A DNA stretch of 64,000 bases from Ignavibacteriota bacterium (GCA_003170475.1 PMZI01000023.1:214402-278401), one strand, 5' to 3'; positions 43,590 through 52,762 are shown, numbered from the stretch's first letter. Made by a program: numbers and translations. The notes: generated from the sequence alone by a model not told the origin.

Positions 43590-45077
43590 ATGTATACATT
43601 AGGTTATGACATCGGAAGCTCATTCATCAAGGCGAGCATCGTGGATGTTGAAAAGGGGACCGTGGTTGCGAAGGCGAGCTATCCCGAGAAGGAAATGCTC
43701 ATCAATTCCCCGAGGAGCGGGTGGGCAGAACAGGATCCTGCAGCCTGGTGGAAAGCCGTCAAAGGTGTGACCGACCTGCTGGCCGCCCAGGCAACGGTGT
43801 CGCTGCAGGATGTGCGGGCGATCGGGATCTCCTATCAGATGCACGGCCTTGTGCTTGTCGACAAAGACGGTTCGCCTTTACGGCCTTCAATTATCTGGTG
43901 CGACAGCCGCGCGACGGAAATCGGCAGGAAGGCGTTTTCGGCGATTGGTGAAACAGAGTGCCTTCACGAGATGCTGAATTCTCCGGGCAATTTCACGGCA
44001 TCGAAACTCTGTTGGGTCAGACAGAACGAACCTTCAGTGTATGAGAAGACCTACAAAATGCTTCTCCCTGGAGACTACGTTGCGCTCCGTTTGACAGGAG
44101 AATACAGGACAACGATTTCCGGATTGTCGGAAGGCATCCTTTGGAATTTCCCCGGTGCAACCGTTGCAGAAAAAGTTTTGACCTACTACCAGTTGCGGCG
44201 AGATCTGCTGGCTGATCTTGTGCCGTCGATTGGATTTCAGGGATATGTCTCCGCTACGGCCGCCGGTGAGTTGGGCCTGAAGGCCGGAATCCCGGTTTCG
44301 TACCGCGCCGGCGACCAACCGAACAACGCGCTCTCTTTAAATGTGCTGGAGCCGGGGGAAATTGCAGCCACCGCCGGAACATCAGGCGTTGTCTATGCCG
44401 TCAGTGGTAACCTGAACTGTGATCCACAGTCACGCATCAATGCATTCGCGCACGTGAATCACCGGCCTGAGGCACCACGCGTCGGAATTCTTCTCTGTAT
44501 CAATGGAACGGGGATTTCCAACAGCTGGATTCGAAAACTTATCGGTGAATCCAATCTCACCTACGATGAAATGAATCAAACAGCAGCGCTGTCTCCGGTC
44601 GGTTCCAGGGGGCTTTCCGTTCTTCCGTTTGGCAACGGAGCGGAACGCATGCTGGGCGACAAAGAAATTGGAGCACAGATGCACCATCTGAACTTCAATA
44701 TCCATGCAAAGCCGGAGGTGTTGCGGGCTGTTCAGGAGGGTGTGGCGTTCTCCTTCAAATATGGAATTGAAATCATGCAGTCGTTGAAAATTCAACCGAG
44801 TGTCTTGAAGGCTGGAGCGGCAAACATGTTTCTGAGCCCGGTCTTCTGCAAGACACTGGCGTCGGCGGCCGGAGTAACCATTGAGCTCTATAACACGGAT
44901 GGAGCACAGGGCGCGGCGCGTGCTGCTGCGGTCGGCGCCGGGATCGTCCCTCGTCTGCAAGATGCATTCAAAGGGTTGGCGGCTCTTCGAAGTATTGAAC
45001 CTGCGCCGAATAGAGACGACTATCTCGAAGCATACAACCGGTGGATTACACCGCTAAAAGACAGTCTTCATTCTTAA
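43590..45077 (+). CDS. xylB: xylulokinase-like FGGY carbohydrate kinase
   Basis: A 495-residue FGGY kinase that phosphorylates a ketose or polyol with ATP. It opens YTLGYDIGSSFIKASIVD (phosphate-binding), has the substrate segment GISYQMHGLVLVDKDG with the MHG motif of xylulokinases, IIWCDSRA, the catalytic-base region AGDQPNNALSLNVLEPGEIAATAGTSGVV, and a C-terminal KAGAANMFLSPVF plus GAARAAAVG. Length and motifs match XylB (about 485-500). No xylose isomerase is in the window, so the substrate may be another pentulose. The ATG at 43590 follows AAGGGG. It precedes the xylFHG-type transporter genes. Confidence 0.92.
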   Translation: MYTLGYDIGSSFIKASIVDVEKGTVVAKASYPEKEMLINSPRSGWAEQDPAAWWKAVKGVTDLLAAQATVSLQDVRAIGISYQMHGLVLVDKDGSPLRPSIIWCDSRATEIGRKAFSAIGETECLHEMLNSPGNFTASKLCWVRQNEPSVYEKTYKMLLPGDYVALRLTGEYRTTISGLSEGILWNFPGATVAEKVLTYYQLRRDLLADLVPSIGFQGYVSATAAGELGLKAGIPVSYRAGDQPNNALSLNVLEPGEIAATAGTSGVVYAVSGNLNCDPQSRINAFAHVNHRPEAPRVGILLCINGTGISNSWIRKLIGESNLTYDEMNQTAALSPVGSRGLSVLPFGNGAERMLGDKEIGAQMHHLNFNIHAKPEVLRAVQEGVAFSFKYGIEIMQSLKIQPSVLKAGAANMFLSPVFCKTLASAAGVTIELYNTDGAQGAARAAAVGAGIVPRLQDAFKGLAALRSIEPAPNRDDYLEAYNRWITPLKDSLHS

Positions 45078-45100
45078 GCAACCTCTTCTGTGAGGAACAT

Positions 45101-46198
45101 ATGAACAGAGTCTTTCTCCTGTGTCTCTCTGCCGTTGCAATCCTCGTGGTTTTTGGGTGTCGTGGAAAAGATCAAAAGGGGGCGTCATCCGCGGGTGGAA
45201 CTACGTATACCGTTGGCTTCCTCATGGAGACCTATGATCTTGATCGTTGGAAACGGGATGAGGAATACTTCAGGGAAAAATCCAATTCGCTCGGTGTGAC
45301 GGTGTTGCGGGCTGTTGCGGACGGTGACCAGGATCGGCAGAACAAACAAGCTGAGACATTCCTGACGCAGGGAGTTGACGTGCTCGTCGTGGTGCCGAAA
45401 AACCTCAACACCGCTGCTCGCATCGTCAAGAGCGCACACGAGAAGAACATACCCGTGCTTGCCTACGATAGGCTGATGCTGGATTGCGATTTGGACATCT
45501 ACATTACCTTTGACAATGAGAAGGTTGGCTATCTCCAGGCGTATGGAATCTTGCAGAAGGTGCCTGAGGGGAACTTCATTCTTCTCGGCGGGGCAGCATC
45601 CGATAACAATGCGAAGCTGCTGCGTGCGGGCCAGCTGCGGGCAATCAATGAGCATGAGTTGCAGACGAAGAAGAAGGTCACCATTCTTGCCGATCCATTT
45701 CTCGACGATTGGGATCGCGAAGAAGCACGACGACGCATCGGGAATCTGATCACCAAGTTCAACGCAGAAGGAAAGAAAATCGACGCAATCATTGCTTCGA
45801 ACGATGCAACTGCCGGTGGAGTTATTGCTGCGCTGCAGGCGGAAAAGATGGCGGGAAAAATCGCTGTCTCAGGGCAGGACGCGGAACTGCAGGCATGCCA
45901 GCGTATCGTTGAAGGAACGCAAGCGGTCACGGTGTACAAGCCGGTTCGGCTCCTTGCCGAGGTTTCGGCTCAAGTTGTCCAGCGACTTGCGAAAAAGGAG
46001 AAACCCGAGGAGATTATCAAAGCGCTTGGATTTACTGTTCATTATCTTGATAACGGCTTCAAAAAAGTGCCGTCAATTTTCCTTGAGCCGGTGTTTGTGA
46101 CGAAAGAGAACATGGCGAAGACGGTGATCGCCGACAACTGGCATCCGCTGGAAAAAGTTTTCGCGAACGTGCCAAAAGAATTCTGGCCTAAACAGTAA
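45101..46198 (+). CDS. xylF: xylose-type ABC transporter substrate-binding lipoprotein
   Basis: A 365-residue periplasmic binding protein, type I fold, of the XylF family. The lipobox (VFGC, Cys20) predicts membrane anchoring. Family features are GFLMETYDLDRWKRDEEYF, ETFLTQGVDVLVVVPKN, IPVLAYDRLMLDCDLDIYITFDNEKVG, PFLDDWDREEARRRI, IIASNDATAGGVIAALQAEKM and SGQDAELQACQRIVEGTQAVTVYKP, all close to XylF of Proteobacteria. The ATG follows GAGGA. The usual order xylF-xylH-xylG is kept, but 409 bases of dispersed repeats separate it from the permease gene. Xylose is the textbook ligand, but a related sugar is possible. Confidence 0.92.
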   Translation: MNRVFLLCLSAVAILVVFGCRGKDQKGASSAGGTTYTVGFLMETYDLDRWKRDEEYFREKSNSLGVTVLRAVADGDQDRQNKQAETFLTQGVDVLVVVPKNLNTAARIVKSAHEKNIPVLAYDRLMLDCDLDIYITFDNEKVGYLQAYGILQKVPEGNFILLGGAASDNNAKLLRAGQLRAINEHELQTKKKVTILADPFLDDWDREEARRRIGNLITKFNAEGKKIDAIIASNDATAGGVIAALQAEKMAGKIAVSGQDAELQACQRIVEGTQAVTVYKPVRLLAEVSAQVVQRLAKKEKPEEIIKALGFTVHYLDNGFKKVPSIFLEPVFVTKENMAKTVIADNWHPLEKVFANVPKEFWPKQ

Positions 46199-46211
46199 AC
46201 CGCGCATGTCC

Positions 46212-46379
46212 CTAGAAGCTATCTCAAAAATGGATGTCACTCCCGAATGCTTCTGTCGGGAGTCCAGAAGAGAGCATAATATTTGCCCAAAGCCGCCACA
46301 ATCTATGTTCTGGATTCCCGCCTAAGACATGCGGGAATGACAATCCGTCCTTTGGGGGTATTTTTGGGATGAGTTCTAG
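46212..46379 (+). repeat. dispersed MITE-like palindromic repeat, 168-bp copy
   Basis: It begins CTAGAAGCTATCTCAAAAA (46212-46230) and ends TTTTTGGGATGAGTTCTAG (46361-46379); 15 of 19 terminal positions are inverted-complementary. Inside are GTCACTCCCGAATG/TCGGGAGTC and GGATTCCCGCC/GCGGGAATGAC palindromes, shared with 33665 and partly with 11906. It separates xylF from xylH. Confidence 0.85.
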
Positions 46380-46428
46380 AGACGCGGTTGATGCGCAAAC
46401 GCTTGCTGCAGAGGCACCAAGGCCACTA

Positions 46429-46548
46429 TGTCACCCCGAGACTCTTCTGCTCGGGGTTCCCAAAGCGAGGTCCCGAACAAGAGTACCGCTATTGGATTCT
46501 GCTTGTAGGCGGGATTCCAGAGAGCGGAACATTTCGGGACGACAACGT
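46429..46548 (+). repeat. dispersed CCCGA/TCGGG repeat
   Basis: TGTCACCCCGAGACTC, CTCGGGGTTCCCAAA, CGAGGTCCCGAACAAG and ATTTCGGGACGACAACG form two nested hairpins. It matches the minus-strand copy at 37051, and its GGTCCCGAACA and TTCGGGACGAC parts match the terminator at 21590. With the MITE-like element it fills the 46199-46607 gap; no gene is seen there. Confidence 0.7.
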
Positions 46549-46607
46549 CTTTTTGGTGTTGCTTTTCGGCATCGGCCCCCAGAAACAACCATTGTATCGA
46601 TTGTCCG

Positions 46608-47825
46608 ATGAAAGAACCCAGATTCGGCATACGAGTGAACTTCCGCGTCATGTCGATGATCCTTATCCTCGCCGTGATGTGGATCTTCTTTCGACTCCAG
46701 GTCGGGGACTTCTACTTCAGCGGAGAGAGCATCGCGAAGTTGAGCCGCGACATGGTCAGTTGGACCATCCTGGCTGCAGGGATGACGCTTGTCATCATCT
46801 CGGGGAACATCGATCTTTCCGTCGGCTCACTTCTCTCTGTGGTTGCTGCATCTGCCGCGTTGATGATGAATCCGGAATATGGTCCCGGATGGTCTGCGAA
46901 TGTTGCCGTTCCCATCGCATTGTCGATCGGTACCGCTCTTGGACTTCTGCAAGGAACGCTTGTTGCGTACTTTCGGATTCCCTCGTTCATTGTTACGCTT
47001 GGCGGCCTCTTTATTTTTCGCGGGATTACACAGAAGATCAGCGAGTTCGACCCCCGGGTTCCAGCGGGGAACTGGGTTGTGTCGCTGGGGTTTGACTATG
47101 TTCCGCACGAAACAGCTTACCTCGTCATCGCTGCGTTCGTACTCCTTCTCGCCGTGGTTCTGATCATCAGCCGGAGAAATCGCCTCCAGATGAACCTGCC
47201 GTCGTGGAATATCCCGGCACTCACCGGCATACTCTTCGTCGCCGCCGCGGTGCTTGCACTGCTTGTGATGAAGATGAACGAGTACAAAGGGATTCCTAAT
47301 CAAACGGTGGTGATGGTGATTGTCCTCATCGTGCTTCATGTAATTTCGAAACAGACAACCTTTGGCAGGCACCTGTACGCGATCGGAGGGAACACCGAAG
47401 CGGCACGGATTTCCGGAATCAAAGTTGAACGCAAGGTTGTCGCCGTCTTTGCTCTGATGGGGTTTCTGGCCGGCGTTGCCGGCATTGTCTGGATGGCTCA
47501 AAATCAGGGCTCGACAAAGAACGGCGGTCAATACTATGAGCTGTACGCCATCGCAGCCGCCATCATCGGCGGCACAAGTCTCATGGGGGGACGCGGAACA
47601 ATCTTCGGAACGTTCCTGGGAGGCCTCGTGATGGCAACGGTGATCCAGGGAATGGACTATACGAATCTGGAGAATTGGCTGCAGCTTGTTGTGCGTGGCA
47701 GCGTTCTCGTGTTGGCTGTTGGGCTGGACATCATGGCGAAGAATCCGCCATTGTGGGCTCGTCGGCTCCAACACAAAGTGTGGAAACAATCGCCCCCGAC
47801 GCCTTCAACCGCTGAGAAGCATTGA
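46608..47825 (+). CDS. xylH: xylose-type sugar ABC transporter permease
   Basis: A 405-residue integral membrane permease of the BPD_transp_2 family (XylH/RbsC type), with about 10 membrane segments. Motifs include AAGMTLVIISGNIDLSVGSLLSV, FIVTLGGLFIFRGI, RHLYAIGGNTEAARISGIKV and GGTSLMGGRGTIFGTFLGGLV, which are typical of sugar permeases. It forms the membrane channel for the XylF-like binding protein and XylG-like ATPase. The ATG at 46608 lacks a good Shine-Dalgarno; the frame is open upstream only in repeat sequence, so this start is probable. Confidence 0.93.
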   Translation: MKEPRFGIRVNFRVMSMILILAVMWIFFRLQVGDFYFSGESIAKLSRDMVSWTILAAGMTLVIISGNIDLSVGSLLSVVAASAALMMNPEYGPGWSANVAVPIALSIGTALGLLQGTLVAYFRIPSFIVTLGGLFIFRGITQKISEFDPRVPAGNWVVSLGFDYVPHETAYLVIAAFVLLLAVVLIISRRNRLQMNLPSWNIPALTGILFVAAAVLALLVMKMNEYKGIPNQTVVMVIVLIVLHVISKQTTFGRHLYAIGGNTEAARISGIKVERKVVAVFALMGFLAGVAGIVWMAQNQGSTKNGGQYYELYAIAAAIIGGTSLMGGRGTIFGTFLGGLVMATVIQGMDYTNLENWLQLVVRGSVLVLAVGLDIMAKNPPLWARRLQHKVWKQSPPTPSTAEKH

Positions 47826-47827
47826 CC

Positions 47828-49345
47828 ATGGCTGAAATCGTTCAATTTGATAGAGTTTCAAAGCGGTTTGGCGGAACCATTGCTCTGAACGGAGTCAGTT
47901 TCTCCATTCGGGAAGGGGAAGTGCACGCCGTGATAGGAGAGAACGGTGCCGGCAAATCAACGCTGATGAAAATTCTCGCTGGCGTTCTGCAGAAGGATTC
48001 GGGAAAAATCTTTGTCGGCGGTTCGGAAACGGTGTTTCGCCTGGCAGGTGATGCGCAGAGAGAGGGGATCAGTACGGTGTATCAGGAACCCCACCTCGTC
48101 CCGCATATGACCGTTGCGGAAAACGTGTTCCTCGGGCGCGAACCTATCAAGAAACTTGGGTGGATAGACTTCAATACCCTGAATGCCCGAACACAAGAGA
48201 TCCTCGCTCAATTGGAGCTGGCAATATCCCCAACGACAACACTTGCGGACCTGAGCTCCGCTGACATACAACTCGTTCAGATCGCGAGGGCAATAGCGTT
48301 CTCGACAAAAATTCTCATCCTCGACGAGCCGACCGCCTCGATCACCGGGCGGGAAACGGAAATTCTCTTCAGCCTCCTCAAGAAGCTGAACGCCAAGGGC
48401 CTGACGATCGTCTATGTCTCTCACCGGCTCAAGGAGATCTTTGAGCTTTGTCATCGTGCGACAGTGCTTCGGGATGGCAAATATGTTGCAACCGTTGATG
48501 TTGAGAAGACCAACGAGCGTGAAATTATCAGCATGATGGTGGGGCGGGAGGTGGAGGAGACTCTCGCTGTTCCGAACGAGAAGAGAAACACAGCGGTGAG
48601 CCTCGAGCTTCGCGACATCAGCGTTTCAGAATCGGCGATTCCAGTACGCAATGTCTCTCTGAAGGTCCGGAAGGGGGAAATCGTTGCTCTCGCAGGGCTG
48701 GTTGGCTCTGGTCGGAGCGATGTGGCAAAAGCAGTGTTTGGGCTGAACAGAATCAGTGCAGGCAGCATCCATGTTCACGGCGAACGCGTTAACATCAAGA
48801 GCCCGGGGGATGCTATACGGCGGGGGATCTCTTTCGTGCCGGAGGACCGCAAGAGTGAGGGCCTGATTCCCATTCAATCGATCAAACACAATATCTCGCT
48901 GACGGGGTTGAAGCTGCTCGCGCGATTGGGATTCATCAACGGTTCCTCGGAGACAAACCTCGCGCGCACAAGTTCTGCGCAGCTCTCCATCAAATCCTCG
49001 TCCGAAGAGGCCGAGGTCTCGACACTGAGCGGCGGCAACCAGCAGAAAGTCGTTCTGGCGAAATGGTTGTGGCTGAAACCGACGATCTTGATTCTTGATG
49101 AGCCGACCCGGGGCATTGATGTCGGCGCAAAATCCGAAATCCACAGCTTGATCACGAATCTCGCAAAGAACGATGTCGCGGTTCTTCTCATTTCGTCTGA
49201 ATTGCCGGAAGTTCTCCGGCTCGCGGACCGAATTTATGTTATGCGCGACGGAACAATCACCGGAGAGCTTCAGAGATCCGAAGCAAGCCAGGAATCCATT
49301 ATGCACCTGGCAGCACTTGGTAAACAAGAAACGGGAGGTATATGA
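47828..49345 (+). CDS. xylG: xylose-type sugar ABC transporter ATP-binding protein
   Basis: A 505-residue double-ATPase subunit. Domain 1 has the Walker A GENGAGKSTLMKIL (about 37-50), VYQEPHLVPHMTVAENVFLGR, a degenerate signature LSSADIQLVQIARAI and Walker B ILILDEPTASI. Domain 2 has the altered P-loop GLVGSGRSDVAK (about 290), VPEDRKSEGL, the signature LSGGNQQKVVLAKW (about 400) and ILDEPTRGIDVGAKSEI. The altered second P-loop is normal for XylG/RbsA/MglA proteins. The ATG at 47828 comes 2 bases after the xylH stop. It overlaps the next gene by ATGA. Confidence 0.95.
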   Translation: MAEIVQFDRVSKRFGGTIALNGVSFSIREGEVHAVIGENGAGKSTLMKILAGVLQKDSGKIFVGGSETVFRLAGDAQREGISTVYQEPHLVPHMTVAENVFLGREPIKKLGWIDFNTLNARTQEILAQLELAISPTTTLADLSSADIQLVQIARAIAFSTKILILDEPTASITGRETEILFSLLKKLNAKGLTIVYVSHRLKEIFELCHRATVLRDGKYVATVDVEKTNEREIISMMVGREVEETLAVPNEKRNTAVSLELRDISVSESAIPVRNVSLKVRKGEIVALAGLVGSGRSDVAKAVFGLNRISAGSIHVHGERVNIKSPGDAIRRGISFVPEDRKSEGLIPIQSIKHNISLTGLKLLARLGFINGSSETNLARTSSAQLSIKSSSEEAEVSTLSGGNQQKVVLAKWLWLKPTILILDEPTRGIDVGAKSEIHSLITNLAKNDVAVLLISSELPEVLRLADRIYVMRDGTITGELQRSEASQESIMHLAALGKQETGGI

Positions 49346-51255
49346 AATCGGTTAATACGTTTGATCTTGTCGTCGTCTTCACCTATTTCCTCATCATCAT
49401 GGGCATTGGTCTCTTTTTCATGCGTGTCAACAAAGGAGGCAAAGAGTTCTTTACCGGCGGGAGCATGATACCGTGGTGGATGTCCGGCATCTCCCTCTAC
49501 ATGGGAAACTTCAGCGCGTGGCTGTTCACCGGTGCCGCCGGCTTCGCCTATACCACCGGTTGGTTCGCAACGCTCTATTTCGCGGGCAGCCCGATTGCGT
49601 ATCTGATCGGCTCGAGTCTTACAGCGGCGAAATGGCGAAGAACGCGCTCAATTTCTCCGCTCGAATATACTGTGACGCGTTTCAATATCACGACGCAACA
49701 ATTCTTGAGTTGGGTGATCGCCACAAATTTCACGCTCTCTGCCGGAGTTCAACTCGCGTCGACCTGCAAACTGTTTGCACCAATCATCGGCATCGATCTG
49801 ACGGCCATTGTGCTTATGATCGGGTTCATTGTGATGCTTCACAATTTTCTCGGCGGACTCTGGGGTGACATGGCTATGGATGTGGTGCAGGGGGTGATCC
49901 TCGTTGGAATTACCTTCATTGTGATGCCGCTGAGCCTGAATCTTATCGGTGGCATTGGGACACTGTTCGACAAACTGCCTCCATTGTCGTTTGATCACAC
50001 TTACAACAACGTGCACTATACGGAACACTGGCTCCTGTCGATCCTCATCATTACAACCATCGGGTTTGCATCCGGAGGAGCGCAGCGGTTCTACTCCGTG
50101 AAGGATGAAAAGAGCGCCAAGCGTGTTGGCAAAATGGCGGCAGCGCTTGCTCTCTGTACGCCTCTGGTCTTTGGAATCCCTCCGCTGGTTGCGAAAATCT
50201 ACTGGCCCGATCTGAGTCAGGTTGAGTTCTTCAAGCCCTATCTTGCCACCAACCCCCAAGATCTCGTCATGGTCGGTCTTGTGCTGAAACTTCTTCCCCA
50301 TGGATTGATAGGTGTCTTCATCGCAGCGATGCTGGCGGCGACGATGACGACCCTGAGCACAGTCTACAATATGGTCTCATCCATCGTGTCGCACGATATC
50401 TACAAAGGCGTGTTCCGACCGAACCTTACGGACAAGCAGTTGTTGAAAGCGGGTCGCATCACGGCCATGACGATTGGTATGATCGTGATGACACTGGCGG
50501 TCTTTTTTGTCAAGAGCAAATTCGGGATTTTCAATCTCATGCAGGCATTCTTCACGCTCTTCAATGTTCCGGTGATCGTGCCCCTTGCGTTCGGCCTCAT
50601 TTTCCGGAGAGTTCCAAAGTGGTCAGCAGTTGGGGCAATCACCTGGGGATTGATCGTGGGCGTGACGACGCGATACGGCCTCGGGTGGGATATCGGCCCG
50701 CAGGTGTATTTGGCGTTCGCAATGACATTTGGAATTTTCAGCACATCGCATTGGACAGCGAAACTGTATCGTGAGAACAAATTTGCCCTTACCTCCATTG
50801 CGGCATTCATTTCGATCGCCATGGCAGCTCTCTTCTATCTAACGCCCGTTGGGCAGATTGAAGACTGGCAGAAAATGTTGGCGTTCGTGAGTGCTGTTGC
50901 TTTGGGTGCGAGCCTCTATGGCTTTTCGAAATTGTTTGCCATTGAGAAAGAGGAAGAGAGGAAAGTTCTTGATGCGTTCTTCAAGAAGCTCGACACTCCG
51001 ATCGATGTGGCGAAAGAGGTCTATGCCGGTGGACGGAAGCAGGTCTCAACGATGCCGCTGGTTGGCCGGACGGTTATCTTCCTGGGTATTCTTGTTTCGA
51101 TGTCGTTTTTCACCAAGCTCGAAGGTCTTGAGATCTATGCTGTGGTAGCGATGGTGGCGATCCTTCTGGGTTTTGGCGGGACACTCTGGATTATGGGGAA
51201 ACGCACCGAATGGAAAGAGGAGCAGGAACGGATAAGGCTTACTCAAGCAACATAA
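49342..51255 (+). CDS. sodium:solute symporter (SSS family)
   Basis: A 637-residue membrane protein with about 14 predicted segments. It shows the SSS-family layout: N-terminal VVVFTYFLIIMGIGLFFM, KGGKEFFTGGSMIPWWMSGISLYMGNFSAWLFTGAAGFAYTTGW (TM2 and the sodium-site region), FASGGAQRFYSVKDEKSAKR, and AAMLAATMTTLSTVYNMVSSIVSHDIY in TM8. SSS proteins co-transport Na+ with sugars, polyols, amino acids or organic acids. Here it shares the ABC transporter operon, starting within the xylG stop (ATGA) after a good GGGAGGT. A second uptake route for a product of the same substrate is a reasonable inference. The soluble C-terminal tail of about 100 residues is longer than in many relatives. Confidence 0.93.
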   Translation: MKSVNTFDLVVVFTYFLIIMGIGLFFMRVNKGGKEFFTGGSMIPWWMSGISLYMGNFSAWLFTGAAGFAYTTGWFATLYFAGSPIAYLIGSSLTAAKWRRTRSISPLEYTVTRFNITTQQFLSWVIATNFTLSAGVQLASTCKLFAPIIGIDLTAIVLMIGFIVMLHNFLGGLWGDMAMDVVQGVILVGITFIVMPLSLNLIGGIGTLFDKLPPLSFDHTYNNVHYTEHWLLSILIITTIGFASGGAQRFYSVKDEKSAKRVGKMAAALALCTPLVFGIPPLVAKIYWPDLSQVEFFKPYLATNPQDLVMVGLVLKLLPHGLIGVFIAAMLAATMTTLSTVYNMVSSIVSHDIYKGVFRPNLTDKQLLKAGRITAMTIGMIVMTLAVFFVKSKFGIFNLMQAFFTLFNVPVIVPLAFGLIFRRVPKWSAVGAITWGLIVGVTTRYGLGWDIGPQVYLAFAMTFGIFSTSHWTAKLYRENKFALTSIAAFISIAMAALFYLTPVGQIEDWQKMLAFVSAVALGASLYGFSKLFAIEKEEERKVLDAFFKKLDTPIDVAKEVYAGGRKQVSTMPLVGRTVIFLGILVSMSFFTKLEGLEIYAVVAMVAILLGFGGTLWIMGKRTEWKEEQERIRLTQAT

Positions 51256-51312
51256 TGCGCCTGGCACCTTGGTACAGACAGGAATTGACGGAGAATGTAT
51301 GAGAGAGGTCAC

Positions 51313-52593
51313 ATGAAGATTCGCCTGGCCTACGGGAAAGAAGGACTTGAGGTGGAGGTGCCGGAGAAGAATCTGGCCAAGATCCTGACAATGAAATCAA
51401 CACCGCCTCTTGCTGAACCGCTCCGCGCAGTGAAAGAGTCGCTGCTGCGTCCGATCGGCTGTCCGCCGCTAGGCGACATTGTTCGCACAGCAAAGAGTGC
51501 GTGCATTGTTGTGTGCGATTTCACGCGACCCGTACCGAATCGACTGCTCTTGCCTCCCATCCTCGAGATCCTTGAGACGAACGGTCTCCAGAGGCAGAAC
51601 ATTATGATACTCATTGCCACAGGACTTCATCGGCGGAGCACACCGACTGAACTGGACACAATGTTCGGTCCGGACATCCTCCGCCGATACACCGTGGTCG
51701 ATCATCGGGCGTCGATTCTTGAGGAACAGCGCTATGTTGGCCGGACCAGGCGGGACACGCCGGTCTATATCGACGAGCGGTATTGCTCGGCCGATCTGAA
51801 GATCACTGTCGGGTTCATTGAGCCTCATCTTATGGCAGGATTCTCCGGCGCGCGTAAAATTGTTGCCATTGGGTGCGCCGGGGAAGAGACCATCAAAACA
51901 CTGCACAGTCCGGCGTTTCTGGATGATCCGTTGTGTCGAGAGGGATCGATCGACAAGAATCCCCTCCACCACGAACTGCTGGAAATCGCTTTCATGGTAG
52001 GGCACGATTTCACCATCGATGTTGCACTCGATGCAAACAAGTCTATCACTGGAGTTTTTGCAGGGCATCCGCAACTCGCCCACGCATCTGGCATAGAAGC
52101 AGTGAGGAAATCTGTAGGGGCGACACTCCCACTACCGGCTGATATTGTTCTGACGACGTGCGCTGGATTTCCCCTGGACCTGACGTACTACCAGGCGATC
52201 AAGGGAATGACGGCAGCTCTTCCCGTCTTGAAACAGGGGGGCGTCCTAATTCTCGCTGCAGAATGTGCAGAGGGATTGGGAAGCGAACGCTTTGTTTCTA
52301 TGGCTACCCGCTTTCGCACCTCGGCAGAATTCGAACAGTGGATTCACAGTCATCCGGTTGAGGTCGACCAATGGCAGCTTCAGGAATGTGCGAAAGCCAC
52401 GCAACGCGGCGAGGTTGTCGTCGTCTCAAGCGGCATTCGGCGTGAGCAACAAGAGAAACTTTTCGTACAGACGGCAGTCAGTGTTGAAGAGGCTCTTCAG
52501 CAGGCACTTCAAAAGGTTGGGCCAAATGCGTCGATTGCTGTAATTCCCAAAGGTCCCTACACCCTTGTTGACATTGATTCCGGTGCGATTTAG
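51313..52593 (+). CDS. LarA-family (lactate racemase-like) racemase/epimerase
   Basis: A 426-residue protein of the nickel-pincer-nucleotide racemase/epimerase family. LarA racemises lactate, and relatives act on other alpha-hydroxy acids. It keeps CDFTRPVPN, the base motif ATGLHRRST, IEPHLMAGFSGARKIVAIG with the His and the Lys that binds the pincer cofactor, and a C-terminal HPQLAHASGIEAVRKSVG and LTTCAGFPLDLTYYQAIKGM. LarA itself has SGGRK; here SGARK keeps the Lys. The cofactor needs LarB, LarC and LarE, none in this window. The ATG at 51313 follows GAGAGG. In this context it may act on an aldonic or uronic acid derivative (inference). Confidence 0.9.
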   Translation: MKIRLAYGKEGLEVEVPEKNLAKILTMKSTPPLAEPLRAVKESLLRPIGCPPLGDIVRTAKSACIVVCDFTRPVPNRLLLPPILEILETNGLQRQNIMILIATGLHRRSTPTELDTMFGPDILRRYTVVDHRASILEEQRYVGRTRRDTPVYIDERYCSADLKITVGFIEPHLMAGFSGARKIVAIGCAGEETIKTLHSPAFLDDPLCREGSIDKNPLHHELLEIAFMVGHDFTIDVALDANKSITGVFAGHPQLAHASGIEAVRKSVGATLPLPADIVLTTCAGFPLDLTYYQAIKGMTAALPVLKQGGVLILAAECAEGLGSERFVSMATRFRTSAEFEQWIHSHPVEVDQWQLQECAKATQRGEVVVVSSGIRREQQEKLFVQTAVSVEEALQQALQKVGPNASIAVIPKGPYTLVDIDSGAI

Positions 52594-52686
52594 CAGGCAC
52601 CCGCAGAACTTTCAAAAATAGGAAAACAGCAACACCCTTCTGGCTTACCAGTATCACCCCGGCGAGCGGCGCAGAGGCCGCGATTC
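52594..52686. other. gap after the LarA-like gene, upstream of the IclR promoter
   Basis: I see no clear terminator or small gene. A GCGAGCGGCGC stretch could form a weak stem. Confidence 0.3.
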
Positions 52687-52715
52687 TTGACATCCGATTC
52701 ATTAACCGTTATACT
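52687..52715 (+). promoter_or_regulatory. consensus-like promoter of the IclR-led operon
   Basis: TTGACA (52687-52692), a 17-base spacer and TATACT (52710-52715), the same hexamers and spacing as at 26270. Transcription should start near 52722. The leader to 52763 is AT-rich with a TTAATTAA palindrome that may belong to an operator. Confidence 0.8.
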
Positions 52716-52762
52716 CACATATACCTTAATTAAACGTCATTCAATTAGCAAAACATCACCCT

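Noticed and set aside
33665-46379. CRISPR array
   Set aside because: The repeats are few, far apart, palindromic and intergenic, without regular spacers or cas genes.
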